DNA from: Actinomycetota bacterium
GTDB lineage: Bacteria; Actinomycetota; UBA4738; HRBIN12
Direction of reading: 5' to 3'
Assembly: GCA_005884925.1 (NCBI GenBank)
Contig: VAYU01000028.1
Span: 1-64,000 of the forward strand
DNA: 64,000 nucleotides
A model generated the notes under the pieces. That model did no database searches. It was not told the origin of the DNA and saw nothing but the letters and a program-made list of their open reading frames with translations. Position 1 is the stretch's first letter; each line of letters starts with the position of its first letter. Position numbers and translations under genes: made by a program. Below, piece by piece: positions 32,546-40,239 of this stretch.

Positions 32546-33898
32546 ATGCCGACGCGCCCGCGCGGTCATGGCACGCGCCAGAAGGCATCGCGCCGAACCT
32601 CGCCCCGCGGCGGACCACTCCGGCGATATCTGAGCTCCCTCGGCGCAGGTCTCGTGACGGGCGCGTCCGACGACGACCCCTCGGGCATCGCAACCTACGC
32701 GCAGGCGGGAGCGCGATATCAGCTCGGACTCCTGTGGACGGCTCTCCTCACCTTGCCGCTGATGTCCGCCGTCCAGGAGATCTGCGACCGGACGGCGCTC
32801 GCGACGGGGAAGACCTTGGGGGAGCTCGCGGCGTCGCGATTCTCGCGAGGCGGACGGATCGTCGTGGGCGTTCTCATCGCGGCACTGATCGCCGCCAACG
32901 CGCTCAACATCGCGGCCGACCTGGCCGCCGTCGGCGCGGGCGTCGAACTCCTGTTGCCAGGCCAGAACGTCTGGGCGGTGGTCGCCGGGCTCGGCCTCAC
33001 CGCCCTCGTCGTCTTCGGATCCTTCTCCATCGTCGCTCAGGTCTTCAAGGTGCTGACGATCGCGCTGCTCGCCTACGTCATCGTGGTGTTCCTCCTGCAT
33101 CCCGACTGGCCGGTCGTGGCGGTGAGCACGTTCGCTCCGCAGCTCCGACCCTCGCAGGGATACGTGGCGATGCTCGTGGCGATCTTCGGAACGACCATCT
33201 CTCCATACCTGTTCTTCTGGCAGAGCGCCCACCGTGTGGAAGAGCGTCGCGATGAGAACACCCGGGGCTCGAGCGCTGTTCCCCTGAAGACCGCGTCGCC
33301 GATCTTGGAGGCGAAGACGCTCCGCAAGGACCGGCGCGATGTCCTGACCGGCATGGTCTTATCGAACGTGGTCATGTGGGCGATCATCCTCTCGACGGCT
33401 CTGACCATCGGGGCCAGCGGCGGAGCGAACATCCAGACGGCGGAGCAAGCGGCCGCCGCCCTCGCTCCCCTCGCCGGACGGTCCGCATCCATCATCTTCG
33501 CGCTGGGGTTCATCGGTTCAGGCTTGCTCGCCGTCCCGATCCTCGCTGCATCAGGGGCCGTCGGTCTCTCGGGGCTGCTGCACAAGCGGTGGGGGTTCGA
33601 GCGGACCCCTCACCAAGCCCCGTTCTTCTACGTCATGGTGGCGATCGGTCTGGTGGGTGGGACCGTCCTCACGGTGTTGCCGGTCAACGTGATCCGATTG
33701 CTCGTGATCAGCGCCTTCGTCAACGGTCTCGCGGCGGCACCCTTCCTGATCCTCGTCATGCTGATCTCCTCGGACTCGAAGCTGATGGGTCGGGAAGCGA
33801 ACGGCCCGCTCGCTTCGGTCCTCGGGTGGGGAACCGCGGCGTTGATGGCCACGGGTGTCGTCGTCCTGCTGGGCCGATACCTCTCCCGGGCGCTTTGA
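32546..33898 (+). CDS. Nramp-family divalent metal transporter
   Basis: 450 residues with about 11 membrane helices after a basic N terminus. The first helix carries GLVTGASDDDPSGIATYAQAG, the metal-binding DPS-x-G variant seen in many bacterial Nramp relatives in place of DPGN. MSAVQEICDRTALATGK and the loop GTTISPYLFFWQSAH follow. It probably imports Mn2+, Fe2+ or Mg2+ with protons; the missing Met/Asn motif makes the ion uncertain. ATG at 32546 is preferred over in-frame upstream sequence that lacks family features. Confidence 0.85.
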   Translation: MPTRPRGHGTRQKASRRTSPRGGPLRRYLSSLGAGLVTGASDDDPSGIATYAQAGARYQLGLLWTALLTLPLMSAVQEICDRTALATGKTLGELAASRFSRGGRIVVGVLIAALIAANALNIAADLAAVGAGVELLLPGQNVWAVVAGLGLTALVVFGSFSIVAQVFKVLTIALLAYVIVVFLLHPDWPVVAVSTFAPQLRPSQGYVAMLVAIFGTTISPYLFFWQSAHRVEERRDENTRGSSAVPLKTASPILEAKTLRKDRRDVLTGMVLSNVVMWAIILSTALTIGASGGANIQTAEQAAAALAPLAGRSASIIFALGFIGSGLLAVPILAASGAVGLSGLLHKRWGFERTPHQAPFFYVMVAIGLVGGTVLTVLPVNVIRLLVISAFVNGLAAAPFLILVMLISSDSKLMGREANGPLASVLGWGTAALMATGVVVLLGRYLSRAL

Positions 33899-33942
33899 AA
33901 GGGTTGCCCCGGAGGCAGGAACGCGGCCATACTGCCCGAGCT

Positions 33943-33989
33943 CGAGCTGAGAGGTTCGAGCTGAGCGGTTCGAGCTGAGCGGTTCGAGC
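33943..33989 (+). repeat. 14-base tandem repeat, 3.4 copies
   Basis: CGAGCTGAGMGGTT repeats at 33943, 33957 and 33971 with a partial fourth copy CGAGC, one substitution in copy 1. It lies in the 140-base spacer between the Nramp gene and the SLC41-like gene. Same unit length as the array at 12084 but unrelated sequence. Confidence 0.85.
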
Positions 33990-34038
33990 CCCCCTCACGA
34001 CCGATGTCCGGAGGTGCGAGCGAGATGAAGGAGTGTCG

Positions 34039-35289
34039 ATGGCCGGGCCGCGCCCAGCCCTCGTTCGCCGCGCCCGCCGGCTCCTCGGCTACTGGCGGTC
34101 GGAGACCCGGACGCTCCGCCAGGGCTTGGTCGCGCTCGTCATCAGCACGGCCGCGGGATTCGTCGCAGGGCTGACGCTCGCCCACATCACCGGCACCCTT
34201 GCGGACCTTCCCGGGTTGCTGATCCTGATCCCGGCCGCGGTCGGGATGAAGGGCACGATCTTCGGCGCGATCGGCGCACGCCTGGGCACGGCGAACGCGG
34301 CCGGCGTGCTGGAGATCAACCTGGAGCCGGGCGGCGTCCTGCGTCAGAACGTCGACGTCGCGATCCTCACCACCTTCTCGTCGTCCCTATGGCTCGCCCT
34401 GCTCGCGCGGTTCGCCGGTGCCCTGTTCGGCCAGCCGTCGATCTCCCTGTGGGATCTGGCCGTGATCTCGATCGTCGGCGGGGCGATCGGCTCGGTCCTG
34501 GTGCTCACGATCACGATCGGTCTGTCCGCGCTCTCCTATCGGCTGGAGTGGGACCTGGATTCCGTCTCGACGCCCATCGTGACCGCGCTCGGCGACATGA
34601 CGACCCTCCCGAGCCTGTTCCTCGCCACCTTCCTGGTGCGCAACGAGGCGGTCGCCGTGGCGATCGGCGTCGTGGCGACCGGGGTGTCGGTGTTCGCTGC
34701 GGTCCGCTCGTACGTCGCCCGCGACCCACACGTCCGTCGCATCGTGCTCGAGATGACGGCGACGATCCTGCTCACCCCGATCCTCGACATCCTGTCCGGT
34801 GGCCTGCAGCAGGCCCGCCTCGCGGAGCTCGCGGCCGTCCCCGTCCTGCTGTCGTTGATCCCCCCGTTCGTCTCGCAGGCCGGAGCGCTGGGCGGCATCT
34901 TCTCCTCCCGGATCACCTCCAAGCTCCAGATCGGCGTGATCACTCCTTCGGGCCGTCCCGACACGCCCGCGATCGTCGACGGATCGATCGTGCTCGGGCT
35001 GTCCATCGTCGTCTTCACGATGATCGGCGCCATCTCGTGGGCGCTCGGAGCCGCGACCGGGCTGCCCGGGATGCCCGGCGCGTGGACGCTGATCGGGGCG
35101 ACGCTCCTGGCGGGGCTGCTGGTCACCCCGCTCACCGTGCTCGCGGGGTACTACCTCGCCGTCGTCACCTATCGGTTCGGGCTCGACCCCGACAACCAGG
35201 GCGTTCCCATCATCACGAGCGTGATGGACCTGGCCGGCGTGGCGGTGGTCCTGATCGTCATGACATCATCCGGAGTGCTCCATGGATGA
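34039..35289 (+). CDS. SLC41/MgtE-C-like cation transporter
   Basis: 416 residues, about ten membrane helices, arranged as two homologous halves. Each half has a helix with PAAVGMKGTIFGAIGARLGTAN or its counterpart LIPPFVSQAGALGGIFSSR, followed by conserved SVSTPIVTALGDMTTLPSLF and QGVPIITSVMDLAG. These are the duplicated MgtE transmembrane cores without the cytoplasmic N/CBS domains, as in SLC41 and the archaeal permease group. Mg2+ or another divalent cation is likely. AAGGAG precedes ATG 34039. The next gene overlaps by 8 bases and encodes a PhoU-RCK_C protein, probably its regulatory subunit. Confidence 0.85.
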   Translation: MAGPRPALVRRARRLLGYWRSETRTLRQGLVALVISTAAGFVAGLTLAHITGTLADLPGLLILIPAAVGMKGTIFGAIGARLGTANAAGVLEINLEPGGVLRQNVDVAILTTFSSSLWLALLARFAGALFGQPSISLWDLAVISIVGGAIGSVLVLTITIGLSALSYRLEWDLDSVSTPIVTALGDMTTLPSLFLATFLVRNEAVAVAIGVVATGVSVFAAVRSYVARDPHVRRIVLEMTATILLTPILDILSGGLQQARLAELAAVPVLLSLIPPFVSQAGALGGIFSSRITSKLQIGVITPSGRPDTPAIVDGSIVLGLSIVVFTMIGAISWALGAATGLPGMPGAWTLIGATLLAGLLVTPLTVLAGYYLAVVTYRFGLDPDNQGVPIITSVMDLAGVAVVLIVMTSSGVLHG

Positions 35290-36478
35290 ACACGAGCCGA
35301 ACACCGTCAAAGACCTGCTCGTCGAGCTGAAGGACGCCTCCGAGCTGATGGTCGACCTCGCGTACGCGGCCGTCTTCTTCAACGAGGAGAAGCTGGCCGA
35401 GGAGGTCGGCCGGCTGGAGGAGCGATCGACCCTGTACCTGCGCAGGTTGCGGACGATCGCGATGCTCGCGGCCCGGAGCCCCGAGGATGCCGAGGGGATG
35501 GCCGGCGTGCTCTGGATCGCCGACGCGATCCAGAAGGTGGGCGACGCCGCTTCCGACATCGCCCGCGTGATCGCCGCCCGCCTCGGGATCCCCGACGCCC
35601 TCCGGCCGGACCTCCGGCATGCGGACGAGATGACCGCCCGGGTCCGTGTCCGCGACGGGTCGGCCGCGGCCGGCCACACCCTTCGGGAGCTCTCGCTCCC
35701 GACCGAGACCGGGATGTGGGTGATGGCGATCCGCTCGGACATGCGATGGGAGTTCGACCCCGGCCCGGACGAGATGGTCGTCGCCGGCGATGTTCTGCTC
35801 GTGAGCGGTCCGGAAGAGGGCGTCAACCTCGTCCGCGAGCTCGCCGGCGCCCCGCCGATCCCACAGGCGCCGGAGAGCGACGCCCCACCGCTGTCGGAGC
35901 TCGATCGTGCGGTCGACATCCTCGTGGAGATGAAGGACCTGGCGGAGGCGGCCGTCGCCCTCGCCTACGCGTCGATCCTGTTCAACAACCGCACGCTCGC
36001 CGCCGAGGTGGGCGTGCTCGAGGGTCGGTCCGACGTGTTGCAGGACGAGCTCGAGTCCTGGGTGCTGCGGGCGGCGCCGGAAGCGCGCAACGTCGACGAG
36101 CTCCGCGGGCTGTTCCGGCTCGCGAGCGCATCCGAGTCGATCTGCGATGCGGCGCGAGACATGACGTGGTACGTCGAGCACGGGGAACCGTTGCATCCCG
36201 TCGTTCAGATGGCCCTCGAGGAGACGGAGGAGACGAGCGTCGAAACGGTGGTCCAGCCCGGGTCGCCCGCCGACGGGAGGTCGCTGAAGGAGCTGCAGGT
36301 CGAGACCGAGACCGGGATGTTCGTGCTCGCGATCCAGCGCGGGTCGAGGTGGGTCTACCGGCCGCGCGGAACCTCGGTGCTCCGTGGGGGCGACCGGCTG
36401 ATCTCGATCGGCCCCGAGGAGGGCGAGGAGGAGCTGATCGCCCTGTGTGGCGAGCAGCCCGTTCCCGTCGAGACGTGA
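35282..36478 (+). CDS. Double PhoU / RCK_C (TrkA-C) regulatory protein
   Basis: 398 residues with a duplicated layout. PhoU-like helices at about 1-115 (LVELKDASELMVDLAYAAVF) and an RCK_C domain at about 122-200 (GHTLRELSLPTETGMWVMAI, VVAGDVLLVSGPEEG) are followed by a second PhoU-like region at about 215-310 (LVEMKDLAEAAVALAYASI) and RCK_C at about 320-395 (GRSLKELQVETETGMFVLAI). RCK_C domains bind small ligands such as cyclic dinucleotides or ions in K+ and Mg2+ transport control. Overlapping the SLC41-like gene by 8 bases, it is almost certainly its partner. No membrane segment. The ligand is unknown. Confidence 0.82.
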   Translation: MDEHEPNTVKDLLVELKDASELMVDLAYAAVFFNEEKLAEEVGRLEERSTLYLRRLRTIAMLAARSPEDAEGMAGVLWIADAIQKVGDAASDIARVIAARLGIPDALRPDLRHADEMTARVRVRDGSAAAGHTLRELSLPTETGMWVMAIRSDMRWEFDPGPDEMVVAGDVLLVSGPEEGVNLVRELAGAPPIPQAPESDAPPLSELDRAVDILVEMKDLAEAAVALAYASILFNNRTLAAEVGVLEGRSDVLQDELESWVLRAAPEARNVDELRGLFRLASASESICDAARDMTWYVEHGEPLHPVVQMALEETEETSVETVVQPGSPADGRSLKELQVETETGMFVLAIQRGSRWVYRPRGTSVLRGGDRLISIGPEEGEEELIALCGEQPVPVET

Positions 36479-36494
36479 GCCGCGCGCTGCTTGA

Positions 36495-36512
36495 GCCCCT
36501 TCGTGGCGGGGC
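36495..36512 (+). terminator. Short GC hairpin
   Basis: GCCCC pairs with GGGGC around an eight-base loop, 16 bases after the PhoU-RCK_C stop and directly before the TACCCT element (36514-36519) of the next gene. Probable end of the transporter transcript. Confidence 0.4.
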
Positions 36513-36527
36513 CTACCCTGCGGGTGG

Positions 36528-37076
36528 ATGGATGCGTACGTCTACATCCGGATCGCCTCGGGGTCCATGGCGGACGTGCTCGCCGGGCTCACGGCGAAGC
36601 CGGGGATCAAGCGCGTCGTGCCCACGGTCGGCGAGTGGGACCTCCTGCTCTACGCGCGGGGTGCGACGCTCGATGAGATCGGCAACGGCGTGCTCGCCGA
36701 GGTCCATCAGATCCCCGGCGTCGTGCAGACGATCACCGCTCCCGTCGTTCCCCCTGATCGCGCAGGGTTGTTCGGCATCGCCGTGTCGCCGCCGCAGATC
36801 CTCCCCAACGCCTGCTACGTCCACATCAAGGCCGCGATCGGCAAGGCGGTAGACATCGGCGAGGCGCTCGCGGGGATGGAAGAGGTCGACGGGGTTGCCC
36901 TGCTCGCGGGCCGATGGGACATCCTCGCCTGCATCGCCCAACCGTGGGAGACGGGGTGCGGCATCATCCTCGAGCAGGTCCACGCGATCCCCGGCGTGCT
37001 CTCGACGAGCACGCTGGTCTCGATCACGTTCGACGAGGGCGAAGAGGATCGCGACCAGTTCAGCGCCTGGAGCTGA
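36528..37076 (+). CDS. Stand-alone double Lrp/AsnC ligand-binding (RAM) protein
   Basis: 182 residues made of two RAM domains and no helix-turn-helix. Domain 1 (about 1-80) has AYVYIRIASGSMADVLAGL, GEWDLLLYARG and IPGVVQTITAPVV; domain 2 (about 92-172) has CYVHIKAAIGKAVDIGEAL, GRWDILACIAQ and IPGVLSTSTLVSI. Such proteins may bind amino acids or modulate Lrp-type regulators. TACCCT eight bases before the ATG suggests leaderless expression. Confidence 0.75.
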   Translation: MDAYVYIRIASGSMADVLAGLTAKPGIKRVVPTVGEWDLLLYARGATLDEIGNGVLAEVHQIPGVVQTITAPVVPPDRAGLFGIAVSPPQILPNACYVHIKAAIGKAVDIGEALAGMEEVDGVALLAGRWDILACIAQPWETGCGIILEQVHAIPGVLSTSTLVSITFDEGEEDRDQFSAWS

Positions 37077-37097
37077 GCGCACCGCACGCCGGGGCGC

Positions 37098-38063
37098 TCA
37101 TCGGGCCGACTCGCGTACCCCCGCGGGCAACGAGAACCGGACCCCCTCCTCGACGATCGGGACCGACTCGACGTCGTCGAAGCCGTGCTCCGCGAGCCAC
37201 GCCAGCATCCGCGTCACGAGGTGCTCCGGCGCGCTCGCCCCGGAGGTGACCCCGACGGTCGCGGCATCGGCCACCCAGGCGGGATCGACCTCGGTCTCGT
37301 CGTCGACGAGGTAGGCCGCCGCGCCGAGCTCCCGGGCAACCTCCGCGAGCCGGTTCGAGTTCGATGAGTTCTTCGAGCCGATCACCAGCACGACGTCGGC
37401 GCGGGGCGCGATCGCCTTCACGGCGTCCTGACGGTTCTGCGTGGCGTAGCAGATGTCCTCGCGCGGCGGCGGTTGGAGCTCCGGATACCGGCCCTTGAGC
37501 GCCTCGACGATCTGGCCGGTCTCGTCGACCGACAGGGTGGTCTGCGTCAGGTAGGCGATCGGTCCCGTCGGGAGCTCCACCTGCGCCGCGTCCTCGAGAT
37601 CCTGCACCAGCACGGTTCGCTCCGGGGCCTGCCCGCTGGTCCCCTCGACCTCTTCGTGCCCTGCATGACCGATCAGCACGATCGTCCGGCCTTCGCCGGC
37701 GAAGCGCCGGGCCTCCACGTGGACCTTCGTCACGAGCGGACAGGTGGCATCGATCAGCCGGAGCTCACGCAGGCCGGCCTCCTCGTAGACCGATGGCGGC
37801 GACCCGTGGGCCGAAAGGACCGTGACCGCTCCGACAGGGACCTGGTCGATCTCGTCGACGAAGATCGCGCCCTTCGCCTCCAGGTCGCGGACCACGTGCA
37901 GGTTGTGCACGATCTGCTTGCGGACGTAGACGGGGGCGCCGTGCTTGTCGAGCGCCCGCTCGACCGCCTCCACCGCACGCTCGACCCCCGCGCAGTAACC
38001 GCGCGGGGCGGCCAGCAGCACCACACGGTGGCTCGGTCGGTTGCTCACCCTCACGGGCTCCAT
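37098..38063 (-). CDS. ispH: 4-hydroxy-3-methylbut-2-enyl diphosphate reductase
   Basis: 321 residues, the last enzyme of the MEP isoprenoid pathway (HMBPP to IPP and DMAPP), a [4Fe-4S] protein. The three cluster cysteines lie in [17 protein letters not shown] and [10 protein letters not shown]. Substrate-site His and Glu appear in [16 protein letters not shown] and [11 protein letters not shown], with [11 protein letters not shown] near the end. Start 38063 is chosen from an in-frame cluster of ATGs because TAGCAT (complement of 38071-38076) ends seven bases before it. It is expressed alone, divergent from the leader of the lysozyme-like gene. Confidence 0.93.
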   Translation of the reverse strand: MEPVRVSNRPSHRVVLLAAPRGYCAGVERAVEAVERALDKHGAPVYVRKQIVHNLHVVRDLEAKGAIFVDEIDQVPVGAVTVLSAHGSPPSVYEEAGLRELRLIDATCPLVTKVHVEARRFAGEGRTIVLIGHAGHEEVEGTSGQAPERTVLVQDLEDAAQVELPTGPIAYLTQTTLSVDETGQIVEALKGRYPELQPPPREDICYATQNRQDAVKAIAPRADVVLVIGSKNSSNSNRLAEVARELGAAAYLVDDETEVDPAWVADAATVGVTSGASAPEHLVTRMLAWLAEHGFDDVESVPIVEEGVRFSLPAGVRESAR

Positions 38064-38070
38064 ACCCTGC

Positions 38071-38076
38071 ATGCTA
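38071..38076 (-). promoter_or_regulatory. -10 element (TAGCAT) of ispH
   Basis: On the minus strand TAGCAT ends seven bases before the ATG at 38063, which selects this start among three nearby in-frame ATGs. Confidence 0.5.
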
Positions 38077-38164
38077 CGCACGAGCCGTCGTGACCGCCGG
38101 TCATACGGAGGTCGGTTGCCGTAACGTTCGCTCCGTCGTTAGGGTAGGACGACCTTCCTACGGA

Positions 38165-38264
38165 CATCCCCCGTCCGTTCCCTTCCCGGCACCGTGCGTG
38201 CGCTTCCGCCTTCCCAGGGTCGGTTCGCGCACGCCACGTGGCCGGGACGTTGGAACGGGGGATG
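38165..38264 (+). ncRNA. Strongly structured 5' leader, riboswitch-like candidate
   Basis: A 100-base nested fold lies in the 360-base gene-free stretch between ispH and the lysozyme-like gene. The outer stem pairs 38165-38174 (CATCCCCCGT) with 38255-38264 (ACGGGGGATG). The inner helix pairs CCCGGC 38185-38190 with GCCGGG 38241-38246, CGTG 38193-38196 with CACG 38235-38238, and CGTGCGC 38197-38203 with GCGCACG 38227-38233, closed by a 23-base loop with a further CCC/GGG mini-hairpin. TAGGGT at 38140-38145 would start transcription about 12 bases before the fold. About 160 bases separate the fold from the ATG. c-di-AMP (ydaO) riboswitches control wall-lytic genes in actinobacteria, but I cannot match that consensus. 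Strand not certain. Confidence 0.45.
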
Positions 38265-38423
38265 ACCGCGGGGCGGGATAGGTCACACGTGAAGAGCGAC
38301 GGACGCAGGAGGTGATGCGGACACCCACGACCTACCGCGGGTCGGCCGGAGAGAGCGGCGAACGGTTCGCCGGGCCGGTCCATGCGGGCGCAGCTGCCAG
38401 CTCCGCCCACCGCGGGGGTGAAG

Positions 38424-38864
38424 ATGCCCATGAAGAACGCGATCCGGCCGCGTCGCGCACTCGCCGCGACGCTGATCCTGACCGCACTCATCATCGCTTC
38501 CCCCGGAGCGCAAGTTTCGGCGATGACGACCGACGCTTCGTACAGCTTCACGCCTGCCAAGATCTGCGCCATCCAGTGGCGAGACGGGACCCTGCAGGTG
38601 AAGAGGTTGATCCGGTGCGCTGCGCGCTACTACGGAGTCAACCCCGACAAGGCGGTGACGATCGCCCATCGGGAGTCCCTCTTCCACCCCGATGCCTATA
38701 ACGCATGGAGCTGCGCGGAGGGCATCTACCAGCACCTGTGTAGGTACTGGCCGGGTCGCGCGTACGACTACGGATTCAAGGGCTGGTCGGCCTTCAACGC
38801 CCGCGCCAACATCATCGTGACGATGAAGATGGTTCGCCGGTACGGGTGGGCGCCCTGGAGCTGA
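38424..38864 (+). CDS. Secreted lysozyme-like / transglycosylase-related protein
   Basis: 146 residues: a signal peptide (MPMKNAIRPRRALAATLILTALIIASPGAQVSA, cleavage near 33), then about 110 residues with NPDKAVTIAHRESLFHPDAY (Glu in the ES motif as in SLT lysozyme-fold enzymes), SCAEGIYQHLCRYWPGRA and a C-terminal helix ANIIVTMKMVRRYGW. Two cysteines in SCAEGIYQHLC may bridge. It probably cleaves peptidoglycan in growth or resuscitation. A GGGGGTG sequence precedes ATG 38424; ATG 38430 is an alternative. It is preceded by a long structured leader. Confidence 0.75.
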   Translation: MPMKNAIRPRRALAATLILTALIIASPGAQVSAMTTDASYSFTPAKICAIQWRDGTLQVKRLIRCAARYYGVNPDKAVTIAHRESLFHPDAYNAWSCAEGIYQHLCRYWPGRAYDYGFKGWSAFNARANIIVTMKMVRRYGWAPWS

Positions 38865-38870
38865 CCCCGG

Positions 38871-39188
38871 TCACCGGACGGGACCGCCCGGGCGAGGCTG
38901 CTCGGCGAGCAGCCCTCGGACGTCCTCCAGGGACGCCGCGACCGCGCTCGCCCCGGGTGTGTCCCGGTCCGTGATGATCCGTATCCCCGGGAAACGCTCC
39001 GCCGCGAGCGCCACGAGCTCGGCGAACGGACCGAAGACCACGAGCGCGTGCGGTCGCTCGACGTCGAGCTGATCCAGCGCCCCGCGGAGGTCGACCGCCC
39101 CCGGGACCAACTCCCACTCCGCGCCGACCGACGCGCGCCGTAGCCGGATCAGCGCGTCCTCGTCGGTCGCCACGCAGAGCACCTTCAC
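38871..39188 (-). CDS. Receiver-like small protein lacking clear phosphosite
   Basis: About 105 residues, VKVLCVATDEDALIRLRRAS, ERPHALVVFGPFAELVALAAERFPGIRIITD, then a helical end. The alternation of strands and helices resembles a response-regulator receiver or Rossmann-like domain, but the phospho-accepting Asp at the end of strand 3 is replaced (VVFGPF). GTG 39188 or 39200 may start it. It follows corA by a few bases and is probably co-transcribed. Confidence 0.5.
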   Translation of the reverse strand: MKVLCVATDEDALIRLRRASVGAEWELVPGAVDLRGALDQLDVERPHALVVFGPFAELVALAAERFPGIRIITDRDTPGASAVAASLEDVRGLLAEQPRPGGPVR

Positions 39189-39203
39189 GGCGCGACACAC
39201 GAG

Positions 39204-40196
39204 TTACAGCCAGCCCCGGCGCTTGAACATCACGTACAGGACGCCGCCGGAAAGGAGCATCGTCCCCAGGGCGGCCGGGTACCCGAGTGACCAGCGAAGC
39301 TCGGGCATCCCGTCGAAGTTCATCCCGTAGATGCCGGCGATCAACGTCGGCACGAGGATGATCCCCGCCCACGCGGACAGCTTCTTCATGATCTCGTTGG
39401 AGCGGTTCGCGACCTGGCTCACGCGGACCTCGAGGAGCGAGGTGAGGAGGTCTCGGATGTTGTCGGCCAGCTCGGTCACGCGGATCACGTGCTCGGTCAC
39501 GTCGCGGTAGTAGGGGGCGAGCGGTGGTCCGGTGAGCTTCGGCTCCTCCTGGAGCAGGTCGAGCGCCTGGCGGAGCGGCGCCGCGAAGCGACGGAGCCGG
39601 ACGACCTCGCGTTTCAACAGGAAGATCTGCTCCTGCAGCGCGATCCCGCCGTCCTCGGCGGCTCCCTGGCTGAAGACGTCGTCCTCCAGATCGTCCGCGC
39701 GATCCTCGAACGCTTCGATGATCGAGAGGTAGCCGTCGACGACCTCGTCGATCAGCACGTACACGGCGAAGCCGCCTCCCTCGCTCGCGAGCAACTCCGG
39801 CTGCGCGCGCCACCGGCGCATGACGACCTCGAGCGAGAAGGGGCCGGGGCCGTAGCGAAGCGTGGCGAGGAAGCCGCGGCCGACGAACGCATGGAGCTCC
39901 TGGTCGATCAACTCCTCGTCGCCCGTCCCGGACCCGAGCTCGAGCGGGTGCACGACCGCGAAGGCGTACCCCTCGAAGAGCTCGACCTTCGGTCGTTGGT
40001 GCAGGTGATGCGCGTCTTCGATCGTCACCGGATGGAGCCCGAAGATCGACCCGAGCGCGTCGATCTCTTCCCCGCTCGGTTGTTCGGCGTCGATCCACAC
40101 GAACACGTGCTCGTCCTCGAGGAGCCGTTCCGCGTCACCGAGCAGCAGCTCGCCCTCCATCGGGATGCCGTCGCGGAACGCATGCGCCTGGATCAT
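39204..40196 (-). CDS. corA: CorA-family magnesium/divalent cation transporter
   Basis: 330 residues. A cytoplasmic alpha/beta N domain (DEHVFVWIDAEQPSGEEIDAL, IEDAHHLHQRPKVELFEGY), a long stalk helix (RVSQVANRSNEIMKKLSAW), then two C-terminal membrane helices with the selectivity signature YGMNFDGMPEL after TLIAGI, and a basic end KRRGW. It forms pentameric Mg2+/Co2+/Ni2+ channels. Start 40196 is fixed by TACGCT (complement of 40204-40209) seven bases upstream. It shares a 43-base divergent promoter region with the GNAT gene. This is the third putative Mg2+ or divalent-metal carrier in 8 kb. Confidence 0.9.
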   Translation of the reverse strand: MIQAHAFRDGIPMEGELLLGDAERLLEDEHVFVWIDAEQPSGEEIDALGSIFGLHPVTIEDAHHLHQRPKVELFEGYAFAVVHPLELGSGTGDEELIDQELHAFVGRGFLATLRYGPGPFSLEVVMRRWRAQPELLASEGGGFAVYVLIDEVVDGYLSIIEAFEDRADDLEDDVFSQGAAEDGGIALQEQIFLLKREVVRLRRFAAPLRQALDLLQEEPKLTGPPLAPYYRDVTEHVIRVTELADNIRDLLTSLLEVRVSQVANRSNEIMKKLSAWAGIILVPTLIAGIYGMNFDGMPELRWSLGYPAALGTMLLSGGVLYVMFKRRGWL

Positions 40197-40203
40197 GGCG
40201 GCG

Positions 40204-40231
40204 AGCGTACCCCAGCCCCCAGCGATAGCCT
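40204..40231. promoter_or_regulatory. Divergent leaderless promoters of corA and the GNAT gene
   Basis: TACGCT on the minus strand (40204-40209) lies seven bases before the corA ATG, and TAGCCT on the plus strand (40226-40231) eight bases before the GTG at 40240. The two -10 elements are only 16 bases apart, so their polymerases would exclude each other. Confidence 0.5.
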
Positions 40232-40239
40232 CGCGCATC

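Noticed and set aside
38312-38701. A plus-strand frame with AGGAGGTG just before GTG/ATG at 38312-38314, overlapping the lysozyme-like gene in another frame.
   Set aside because: The translation is compositionally odd and overlaps a gene with a clear signal peptide and SLT-like motif; the AGGAGG may be chance or part of the leader.
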